Below, piece by piece: positions 42,980 through 50,155 of a DNA stretch of 50,155 bases. The translations under genes were made by a program, and so were the position numbers. Position 1 is the first letter of the stretch; each line of letters opens with the position of its first letter. The stretch is from Prevotella sp. (GTDB taxonomy: Bacteria; Bacteroidota; Bacteroidia; Bacteroidales; Bacteroidaceae): contig JAFTGI010000017.1 in assembly GCA_017458195.1 (NCBI GenBank), positions 1-50,155 of the forward strand, read 5' to 3'. The notes under the pieces were generated by a model. It saw only the letters and a program-made list of their open reading frames with translations, did no database searches and was not told the origin of the DNA.

Positions 42980-45685
42980 ATGACAATACTAAAAACCTTC
43001 ATCAGCGGTCTCTTGCTGACCATGACTGCTACTATAGCGACTGACGCTGCGGAGCGCCAACTGCACGAGGGATGGCGCTTCCGCCAGGGCAACTCTGAGA
43101 TATGGCACCCCGCCCAGGTGCCCGGCAACACTCACCTCGACCTGATGCGCGAGCGCATCATCGACGACCCGTTCTTCCGTCTGAACGAGCGCAGCGTGCA
43201 GTGGGTCGACAAGGAGGACTGGATGTACGAGACCCACTTCCAGCCCTCGGCCGACGAGCTCAGCCAAGCCAACCAGACCATCATCTTCTACGGTCTTGAC
43301 ACCTACGCCGACGTCTATCTGAACCACCAGCGCATCCTCGAGGCCGACAACATGCACCGCACGTGGCGCTGCAACGTGCGCGGCATCATGAAGGAGGGCG
43401 ACAACCTGCTGGAGGTCTATTTCCACAGCCCCGTCAAGATCAACGTGCCGAAGTTCGACGCACTGCCCTATCGCCACAACACGGGCCCTGACCACTCGCA
43501 GATGGGCGGTCTCTACGACAAGACCATCTCGCCCTTCGCCCGCACCGCCGGTTTCGAGTATGGCTGGGACTGGGGCCCGCGGCTCGTCACCTTCGGCATC
43601 TGGCGGCCCGTCGTGCTCGAGACGTGGAGCGGCACGCGCATCGCCGATGTGTGGTACATCCAGAAGGATGTCACCAAGGCCCGCGCCCAGCTGCGCACCG
43701 TCGTCGAGATTGAATCCGACGACGCCGTCCCGTCAGCCACGCTGACCATCACCGCCGACAGCAAAAAGGCCGCCACGAAGACCGTCGCCCTCGAGAAAGG
43801 CCTCAACACCGTCACCCTCGACTACACACTAAATAACCCTCGTCTCTGGTGGACCAACGGGCTCGGTGATCCCTACCTCACAGCGATGAAAACCACCCTC
43901 AAAGCCCCCACTGTGTGTTGCGATTCAGTCGCAACACCCCTCGGTCTCCGCAGCCTCAAGCTCCATAACGACAAGGACCAGTACGGCCACAATCTCTACT
44001 TCGAGCTCAACGGCGAGCCCCTCTTTGCAAAGGGCTCCAACATGATTCCCAACGACAACTTCCTCGCCCGCGTCACCGACAGCGTCTATCATAAGGTCGT
44101 CGCCGATGCAGCGGCCGTCAACATGAACATCATCCGCGTCTGGGGCGGCGGCATTTATGAGGACGACGCCTTCTATCGCTATTGCGACGAGATGGGCATC
44201 CTCGTCTGGCAGGACTTCATGTTCGCCTGCCAGACCTACGAGGTCGACTCGGCCTTCCTCGACAATATACGTCATGAGGCCATCGACAACGTCCGCCGTC
44301 TGCGCAACCATGCCTGCATGGCCGTCTATACCGGCAACAACGAGGAGCAGGACGTCTGGTTCGGATGGGGCGGCAAGAAGCGCTACTTCGAGGAGCGTGG
44401 TCAGGCCGAGCGCGTCTGGGCCATGCAGCACAGCATCTTCTACGAGGTGCTGCCCGAGGTGGTACGCGACTATGGCGGCGGCACTGCCTACCGTCCCTCG
44501 TCGCCCTGGGCCTTTGAGGACACGCCCAGCGACGGCGTCAACGGCGACGACCACTACTGGGGTGTTTGGCACGGCGGCGAGCCCATCGAGGCCTACTTCG
44601 ACCATCATGTGCGCTTCCAGTCGGAATACGGTTTCCAGTCGTTCCCTGAGTACGAGAGCGTCCTGCTCTATAACCCCGACCCGCGCGACCATAATATATA
44701 CAGCGAGGTGATGATGGCCCACCAGAACGCGGGCACCTATGCCAACCACCGCATTGAGGAGTATATGAGCCGCGACTATCGTGTGCCGACCGACTTCAAG
44801 CGCTTCCTCTACGTCGGTCAGGTGCTTCAGGCCGATGCCGTTAAGATGGGCATGGAAGCCTTCCGCCGCGACCGTCCCTACTGCATGGGCTCGATAGTCT
44901 GGCAGCTCAACGACTGCTGGCCCGTAGCCTCGTGGAGCAGCCGCGACTACTATGGCCGCTGGAAGGCCCTGCACTACGTCACCCGCAAGGCCTACGACGA
45001 CATCCTCGTCAGTCCCCGCATAACGGCCACCGTGCCCGCCGGTTCTCCGGCGGGGGCCCCCGTAAAGCAGGTTGCCGCCCTCCCCACTGAGGAGAACGCC
45101 AAGGCCATGCAATCCGCCTTCCCCGTAGGCCGCGACAGTGTCGCGGCAAAAGTCCTCGAGATCAAGCTCGTCAACGACCGCCGCACCCCCGCCCGCGGCA
45201 CCCTGCGCCTGCAGACCATGACCATGGACGGCCGCGTTGTCTACGACAAGAAGCAGACGCTCACCCTGCCCAAGAACGACGCAAAGCACATCTACACCCT
45301 GCCCCTGCAGGACATCCTCGGCGGCGAGCAGCCCGAGAACGTGTTCTTCCACATCACCTTCGAGACATCATCCCCCCAAGGGGGGAACGAGGGGGGCTCC
45401 TACTACAACATTGCCTACCCCCTGCGCCAGAAGGACATGGCCTACCAGAAGCCAAGCCTCTCGGTCGCCTACGAACCCGTGCCTGACGGTTTTGCCGTCA
45501 GGATCACTACCGACGTCTTCGCCCGTGCCGTTTATCTAAAAACTAAAGGCATCACTGACTTCTTCGAGGACAACTACTTCGACCTGCTGCCCGAACAGAG
45601 CCGCACTGTCATCCTCCGCACTACGAAGCCCCTTGAGCAGATCCGCAAGGAACTCGAAATCACCACCCTTGCCGACACGTATTAA
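42980..45685 (+). CDS. Exported GH2 beta-mannosidase-type glycosidase
   Basis: 901 aa with signal peptide. It has the beta-mannosidase layout of GH2: sugar-binding jelly roll (about 28-205, including FEYGWDWGPRL), immunoglobulin-like domain, TIM barrel and C-terminal beta domains. Catalytic residues are visible: acid/base Glu455 in YTGNNEEQDVW and nucleophile Glu549 in FQSEYGFQSFP. It removes terminal beta-linked mannose if the family call is exact. A repeat-derived segment (SSPQGGNEGGS, 45368-45400) is read through near the C-terminus. It is 41 bp after GH95 and 15 bp before GH3. Confidence 0.93.
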   Translation: MTILKTFISGLLLTMTATIATDAAERQLHEGWRFRQGNSEIWHPAQVPGNTHLDLMRERIIDDPFFRLNERSVQWVDKEDWMYETHFQPSADELSQANQTIIFYGLDTYADVYLNHQRILEADNMHRTWRCNVRGIMKEGDNLLEVYFHSPVKINVPKFDALPYRHNTGPDHSQMGGLYDKTISPFARTAGFEYGWDWGPRLVTFGIWRPVVLETWSGTRIADVWYIQKDVTKARAQLRTVVEIESDDAVPSATLTITADSKKAATKTVALEKGLNTVTLDYTLNNPRLWWTNGLGDPYLTAMKTTLKAPTVCCDSVATPLGLRSLKLHNDKDQYGHNLYFELNGEPLFAKGSNMIPNDNFLARVTDSVYHKVVADAAAVNMNIIRVWGGGIYEDDAFYRYCDEMGILVWQDFMFACQTYEVDSAFLDNIRHEAIDNVRRLRNHACMAVYTGNNEEQDVWFGWGGKKRYFEERGQAERVWAMQHSIFYEVLPEVVRDYGGGTAYRPSSPWAFEDTPSDGVNGDDHYWGVWHGGEPIEAYFDHHVRFQSEYGFQSFPEYESVLLYNPDPRDHNIYSEVMMAHQNAGTYANHRIEEYMSRDYRVPTDFKRFLYVGQVLQADAVKMGMEAFRRDRPYCMGSIVWQLNDCWPVASWSSRDYYGRWKALHYVTRKAYDDILVSPRITATVPAGSPAGAPVKQVAALPTEENAKAMQSAFPVGRDSVAAKVLEIKLVNDRRTPARGTLRLQTMTMDGRVVYDKKQTLTLPKNDAKHIYTLPLQDILGGEQPENVFFHITFETSSPQGGNEGGSYYNIAYPLRQKDMAYQKPSLSVAYEPVPDGFAVRITTDVFARAVYLKTKGITDFFEDNYFDLLPEQSRTVILRTTKPLEQIRKELEITTLADTY
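45368..45400 (+). repeat. CCCCCAAGGGGG repeat read through in GH2
   Basis: G/C-run element with palindromic CCCCCC-AA-GGGGGG core followed by a second GGGGGG run, translated as SSPQGGNEGGS; related in style to the elements in SusC 1. Confidence 0.65.
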
Positions 45686-45700
45686 AACAAGCATCCCCCC

Positions 45701-48256
45701 ATGCCCCTCAAGAAAATCCTCATCATCGCCTTCCTCGTAAGCTGCGGCATTGCCGCAGCAACCGCCCAGCCCTACCCCTTCCAGAACCCGCACCTCACGA
45801 CAGAGCAGCGCATCGACGACCTTGTCAGCCGCCTGACCATCGAGGAGAAGGCTCAGTTGCTGATGCACTATTCGCCCACCGTCAGCCGACTGGGCATCCA
45901 TCAGTTTCAGTGGTGGGGCGAGGCGCTCCATGGCGTCGGATTCTCGGGCTTTGCCACGGTCTTCCCGGAGCCCATCGGCATGGCCGCCTCGTTCGACGAT
46001 GAACTGTTATACAAAGTCTTCGATGCCGCCAGCACCGAACAGCGTGCCAAGTACAACAAGGCAGCCCAGTCGGGCACGTTCGACACCTTCCAGAGCGTCT
46101 CTGTCTGGACACCCAACGTCAACATCTTCCGCGATCTGCGCTGGGGCCGCGGCCAGGAAACCTACGGCGAAGACCCCTACCTCACCAGCCGCATGGGCGT
46201 GGCCGTCGTGAAAGGATTGCAAGGGGCTAAGGGAGGTTACTACAAGACCCTCGCCTGCGCCAAGCACTTTGCCGTGCACAGCGGTCCTGAATGGAGCCGC
46301 CACCGCATCAGCATCGACGACCTGCCACAGCGCGATTTCTGGGAGACCTATATGCCCGCCTTCAAGACTTTGGTGACCGAGGCTGACGTCCGCGAGGTGA
46401 TGTGCGCCTACAACAGCATCGACGGTGAGCCCTGCTGCAGCGACCAGCGGCTGCTGCGCTCAATCCTGCGCGACGAATGGGGCTTTACAGGCCTGGTGGT
46501 GAGTGACTGCGATGCTATCAACGACATCTGGGTGCAAGGTCATCATGGCATAGAGCCCGACGTGGAGCACGCCTCGGCCCGGGGCGTCGCCGGCGGCACC
46601 GACCTCAACTGCGGCGGCAGCTACACGTCGCTGCCTGAGGCCGTCAGCCTGGGGCTCATCAGTGAGGCCCGCATCGACGAGAGTCTGCGCCGCGTGCTCC
46701 GCGGCCGCTTCTCCCTTGGCGACTTCGATCCTGACTCCGTGGCACAGTGGAATGCGATTCCCATGTCGGTCGTCAACAGTCAGGAGCATCGCGACCTGGC
46801 GCTGCAGATGGCTCACGAGACCATGACGCTGCTGAAGAACGACGGTGCACTGCCTCTATCGCGCGGGTGCCTCGTCGTGCTCGGCCCCAATGCCAACGAC
46901 TCGACGATGCTCTGGGGCAATTATTCCGGCCGACCGGCTCACACGGTGACCATCCTCGAGGGAATTCAGGAGAAAGTGGGCCGGGAGAACGTCACGTTCA
47001 TCGACGGTTGCGGCTATGCCAGCAAGAACGTCCGCACGGAGAACCGCTTCAGCGCTCTTGGCCAGCTGTCGGCCGACATCTGGGACAACCCGCGCATGGA
47101 GGGCACGCCCGTGGCCAGCCGCGTCTTCACCAAACCACTGAACTTCAACCTCAATGAAGACGGGTTCATTGCCCGCGGCGTGGGTCGCGAGAATTTCTCC
47201 GTCCGGCTACAGGGCACCTTCCACGCCCAAGAGACCGAACAGCTGCAGTTTGCCATTGCCGGCGACGACGGCTTCCGCCTCATCATCGACGGCGACACCG
47301 TGGTCAACGAATGGCAGACGCAATCGACCAAATACTGCTGGCCGATGGTCGACGTCACGAAGGGCCGCGACTATAGCATCCAGATTGACTACTTCCAGGG
47401 CGGAGGCGGAGCCGAACTGAAGTTCGACATCAACCGCTACCGCGAGCTCACCGACGAGGAACTACTGGCGCAGGTGCCCGGCGACGCCGAGACCGTCGTC
47501 TTCGTCGGCGGCATCTCCTCGCGCCTTGAAGGCGAGGAGATGAGCGTCAACGAGCCCGGCTTCCGTGGCGGCGACCGCGACGACATCCAGTTGCCTCAGC
47601 GTCAGCGCCAGATGCTTGCCGCCCTTCATCGCATGGGTAAGCGTGTCATTTTCGTCAACTGCAGCGGCTCGGCCATTGCCATGGAGCCCGAACTCGAGAC
47701 TTGCGACGCCATTCTCCAGGCCTGGTACGCCGGTGAACAGGGCGGGCGCGCCGTGGCCGACGTGCTCTTTGGCGACTATAATCCCAGCGGGAAACTGCCC
47801 GTCACGTTCTATCGCAGCGTCAGCGACCTGCCCGACTTCGAGGACTACCGCATGGCGAACCGCACCTACCGCTACTTTACAGGTAAGCCCCTCTTCCCCT
47901 TCGGCTATGGCTTGTCATATACTACATTCAAGATAGGCAAAGCAAAGATAAAGAAAAACCAACTTCTTATTCCTATAACGAACACAGGACTGCGCGAAGG
48001 CTCTGAGGTGATGCAACTTTACGTTCGCTCACTCGATGATGCAGAAGGCCCCATCCGTTCACTGAAAGGGTTTGCTCGCGTCACCCTCCGTCCTGGAGAA
48101 CGACAGACCGTCATGATTCCTCTCACCGCCAGCGTCTTTGAACGCTTCGACCCACAGACGAACACCATACGTTCCCTCCCTGGTCGCTATCAGTTGCTTT
48201 ATGGTACAAGTAGTGACAACCGTGACCTGCAAACCATTGACTATACTGTAAGATAG
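45701..48256 (+). CDS. Exported GH3 beta-glycosidase with PA14 insert
   Basis: 851 aa with signal peptide (ending TAQ). GH3 N-terminal barrel with KHFAVHSGPE and the nucleophile Asp269 in GLVVSDCDAI; this SDCDAI form is frequent in beta-xylosidase/beta-glucosidase members. A PA14 domain (about 470-590, FAIAGDDGFRLIIDGD) is inserted in the second domain, followed by WYAGEQGGRAVADVLFGDYNPSGKLP and a fibronectin-III-like end. It cleaves terminal beta-linked xylose or glucose; the sugar is not settled. From about 47.92 kb the DNA turns AT-rich, continuing into GH29. It ends 1 bp before the GH29 start. Confidence 0.93.
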   Translation: MPLKKILIIAFLVSCGIAAATAQPYPFQNPHLTTEQRIDDLVSRLTIEEKAQLLMHYSPTVSRLGIHQFQWWGEALHGVGFSGFATVFPEPIGMAASFDDELLYKVFDAASTEQRAKYNKAAQSGTFDTFQSVSVWTPNVNIFRDLRWGRGQETYGEDPYLTSRMGVAVVKGLQGAKGGYYKTLACAKHFAVHSGPEWSRHRISIDDLPQRDFWETYMPAFKTLVTEADVREVMCAYNSIDGEPCCSDQRLLRSILRDEWGFTGLVVSDCDAINDIWVQGHHGIEPDVEHASARGVAGGTDLNCGGSYTSLPEAVSLGLISEARIDESLRRVLRGRFSLGDFDPDSVAQWNAIPMSVVNSQEHRDLALQMAHETMTLLKNDGALPLSRGCLVVLGPNANDSTMLWGNYSGRPAHTVTILEGIQEKVGRENVTFIDGCGYASKNVRTENRFSALGQLSADIWDNPRMEGTPVASRVFTKPLNFNLNEDGFIARGVGRENFSVRLQGTFHAQETEQLQFAIAGDDGFRLIIDGDTVVNEWQTQSTKYCWPMVDVTKGRDYSIQIDYFQGGGGAELKFDINRYRELTDEELLAQVPGDAETVVFVGGISSRLEGEEMSVNEPGFRGGDRDDIQLPQRQRQMLAALHRMGKRVIFVNCSGSAIAMEPELETCDAILQAWYAGEQGGRAVADVLFGDYNPSGKLPVTFYRSVSDLPDFEDYRMANRTYRYFTGKPLFPFGYGLSYTTFKIGKAKIKKNQLLIPITNTGLREGSEVMQLYVRSLDDAEGPIRSLKGFARVTLRPGERQTVMIPLTASVFERFDPQTNTIRSLPGRYQLLYGTSSDNRDLQTIDYTVR

Positions 48257-48257
48257 C

Positions 48258-49769
48258 ATGAAACGATTTCTCTATACCATCCTTTGCATTAGTTGTCATT
48301 ACACAATAATGGCTCAAACCATTGTTCCCTCTACTATGCCCAGTGTCGTACAGCAGCAACTGATTGACCGTGGCTATGGCATGTTCATCCATTTCGGCCC
48401 CAACACTTTCTTGAATATAGAATGGGGCGACGGCTCTGCTCCGGCCAGCACCTATGCACCGACGGCCTTGGACTGTGATCAATGGGTGCGGGTGGCTCAT
48501 GATGCAGGTTTCCGCTATGTGCTGCTCGTCACCAAGCACCATGATGGGTTCTGTCTGTGGGATAGTCATTATACCGACTATGATGTAGCCTCTTCGCCCT
48601 GCAAAACAGATGTAGTGCGAGCCGTCAGTGATGCATGCCGCAAATATGGTCTCCAGTTTGCTGTTTACTATTCGCTCTGGGATCGCCATGAACCATCATA
48701 TACAGGCCGAAATTTTGCAGAATACATCAAGTTCATGGAGAATCAACTCACGGAACTGCTGACACAATATGGCCCAGTCTGCGAATTATGGCTTGATGGC
48801 GCTTGGGACAAAGGCGTCAGTGAGTGGCAATTGCCGCGTCTCTATAGTTTGGTGAAGCGACTGCAGCCTGATTGCGCAATGGGAGTAAATCATACCATTG
48901 CAAGCAAATCTGGTGAGGAACTCTGGGGATGGGACGACTGCGTGCTGCCAGACTCTTGTCGTGAAGACAACAGCCACTACCTACGTTTCTTTCCCGTTGA
49001 CTTTCGTCTATGGGACCCGAAGATTGCTCCATTATACGATGCCAAGCAATATCTCTACAAAGACCGCAGTTACTATATGCCTTTCGAGCATACTATCTGC
49101 TTGAGTAAGGCATGGAACTGGTTCCAAAAAGACCAGCTCATGCCCGTTCGTGAATTGGATGAGTTGGAGGAACTGTTCTATTGGACTACAATGAATCAGA
49201 ATACATTGGTTTTAGATGTTGCTCCCGACCGAGAGGGCCGTATCCGTGAACACGAAGCCAACGCCGTCATCCGTTTGGGACAGCGTTTAGGCTTGCGCCA
49301 AGGACAGCCATTGCCCAAGCGGACGATGGATCAGATAGTGTCATATAGAGCAAAGGCTACTGCCAATTCCGTCTGGCAAGACCAGTCCGACTATGATGCT
49401 ACTCATGCCGTCGATGGGGGGATGCAAACCCGTTGGGCATCAGAAGAAACAAAAGCCACCCTTACGCTCGACATGGGACAGATGCGTTCGTTTGACCGTG
49501 TGGTTATCTTTGAGTATCAGGACACGAAGGTAGGTGAAGATAACTTCACGAACTATCGTACAGGTCGCATTGAACAATACTCAATCGATGTACTTAATGA
49601 TAAAGGGGAATGGACAACAATCTATCTTGGCGATGAACCTCTGGGGGACTGCAAGGTCATCCGTCTGCCCCATACTTACACATCGCGTCAGGTACGCTTG
49701 CAAGTACGTAAAGCCTCTGCGCCACCCTCCATTTGGGAAATACTATTCATCAATTCGCAATCTAATTAA
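48258..49769 (+). CDS. Exported GH29 alpha-L-fucosidase with C-terminal discoidin-like domain
   Basis: 503 aa with signal peptide (ending TIMAQ). GH29 barrel with GMFIHFGPNTF, LVTKHHDGFCLWDS and the nucleophile Asp180 in ELWLDGAW. The C-terminal part (about 365-500) is a F5/8-type (discoidin-like, CBM32-type) domain: AVDGGMQTRWAS. It releases alpha-linked L-fucose with retention. Members with this extra domain often act on alpha-1,3/1,4-fucose, but linkage is not readable. Base composition and codon use are clearly more AT-rich than its neighbours, which suggests separate acquisition. It starts 1 bp after the GH3 stop. Confidence 0.93.
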   Translation: MKRFLYTILCISCHYTIMAQTIVPSTMPSVVQQQLIDRGYGMFIHFGPNTFLNIEWGDGSAPASTYAPTALDCDQWVRVAHDAGFRYVLLVTKHHDGFCLWDSHYTDYDVASSPCKTDVVRAVSDACRKYGLQFAVYYSLWDRHEPSYTGRNFAEYIKFMENQLTELLTQYGPVCELWLDGAWDKGVSEWQLPRLYSLVKRLQPDCAMGVNHTIASKSGEELWGWDDCVLPDSCREDNSHYLRFFPVDFRLWDPKIAPLYDAKQYLYKDRSYYMPFEHTICLSKAWNWFQKDQLMPVRELDELEELFYWTTMNQNTLVLDVAPDREGRIREHEANAVIRLGQRLGLRQGQPLPKRTMDQIVSYRAKATANSVWQDQSDYDATHAVDGGMQTRWASEETKATLTLDMGQMRSFDRVVIFEYQDTKVGEDNFTNYRTGRIEQYSIDVLNDKGEWTTIYLGDEPLGDCKVIRLPHTYTSRQVRLQVRKASAPPSIWEILFINSQSN

Positions 49770-49782
49770 GCAACCGCTCAAA

Positions 49783-50155
49783 ATGAAACGCCTCCTTTCA
49801 GTCCTTTTCCTCATTTTTATCATGGAAACGGCCACCACACAGGCCACCACCTACAATGTAGCCCCTCGGGCGCATGTCACGGTCTCGTCGGGCAGTGCGA
49901 CGGCCTCGTGTCTTACCGATGGCATCATCCGCGTGGCGGGCAAGGGCGAGTGGCACTCAGACGTCAAGATGACGTTCTGGGGCGAGATTGATTTTCCCTG
50001 GGTGCAGTTGGATTGGGACGAAGAGCAGGAACTTCAGGCCGTCACTCTCTATGGCACGGTGGGCGGCAGCGGGCGTTGCGCTGGCGGCGAACTGGTGTTC
50101 AGCGACGGCAGCCGTGTGCTGGTCAGGGAGATTCCTGCTGGCGGAGCGCCCAAGA
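49783..50155 (+). CDS. Exported protein with galactose-binding-like N-terminal domain (partial)
   Basis: 124 codons visible, open at the right window edge. It begins 13 bp after the GH29 stop with a signal peptide (LLSVLFLIFIMETATTQA). Then comes a discoidin-like domain, NVAPRAHVTVSS, CLTDGI, FPWVQLDWDE and GGELVFSDGS, a pattern found at the front of several Bacteroidales glycoside hydrolases. The catalytic part, if any, is beyond the window. DNA is GC-rich again here, unlike GH29. It is the fifth gene of the enzyme arm. Confidence 0.75.
   Translation, partial: MKRLLSVLFLIFIMETATTQATTYNVAPRAHVTVSSGSATASCLTDGIIRVAGKGEWHSDVKMTFWGEIDFPWVQLDWDEEQELQAVTLYGTVGGSGRCAGGELVFSDGSRVLVREIPAGGAPK

Noticed and set aside
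40578..49769. Firm assignment of the PUL to xyloglucan or to plant N-glycans
   Set aside because: GH95 and GH29 with GH2 and GH3 fit several fucosylated glycans; no GH31, GH5 or PNGase marker is in the window, so no substrate is claimed.

Overview
The window looks like a chromosomal segment of a Bacteroidales bacterium, most likely of the Prevotella group. The evidence is the SusC/SusD pairs, a BspA-type leucine-rich repeat protein, the order purH-mreB-mreC-mreD-mrdA-rodA, the scarcity of Shine-Dalgarno sites, and repeated TAnnTTTG promoter boxes ahead of genes. Most genes are GC-rich; a few stretches (about 2.65-3.5 kb, 11.6-12.4 kb and 47.9-49.77 kb) are clearly more AT-rich and read as mosaic. 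The species cannot be named from sequence alone.

Layout. (1) 1-2655, minus strand: an AraC-type regulator, then a Tat-exported flavodoxin/ferredoxin fusion and an exported aldo/keto reductase, the last cut by the window edge; a perfect 12-bp inverted repeat sits over the predicted promoter of the redox pair. (2) 2946-7854, plus strand: a large LRR protein lacking a signal peptide (apparently 5'-truncated) with cohesin-like and dockerin-like modules, followed 7 bp later by a small secreted cohesin-like/dockerin protein. (3) 7843-12710, minus: a short-chain dehydrogenase and a compact operon of exported Sel1-repeat caspase, CHASE2 membrane sensor and a small exported protein of unknown function. 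(4) 12879-19785, minus: the cell elongation operon (mreBCD, mrdA, rodA), headed by a purH that keeps only its IMP cyclohydrolase half, and interrupted by a four-helix-bundle (23S rRNA IVP-type) gene flanked by inverted heptamer repeats.

(5) 20132-49.8 kb: a large polysaccharide utilisation locus with two divergent arms separated by a 209-bp promoter region. The minus arm encodes surface machinery: FAS1 lipoprotein, SusC, SusD, FAS1 lipoprotein, FAS1 lipoprotein (frameshifted), SusC, SusD and two FG-GAP repeat proteins. The plus arm encodes exported enzymes: GH95, GH2 (beta-mannosidase type), GH3 with a PA14 insert, GH29 with a discoidin-like domain, and the start of another carbohydrate-binding protein. 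Two fucosidase-type families together with GH2 and GH3 suggest a fucose-capped glycan; the exact substrate is not readable from sequence. No regulator for the locus lies in the window.

The most unusual signals are: three 17-bp palindromes at an exact 22-bp period inside the PUL; short intergenic-type repeats translated in frame inside SusC, GH95 and GH2 and forming part of signal peptides of SusC and SusD; simple repeats in opposite orientation around mreD and around the four-helix-bundle gene; the half-length purH; and the caspase-CHASE2 operon. No tRNA, rRNA, CRISPR array, transposase or phage gene was seen.
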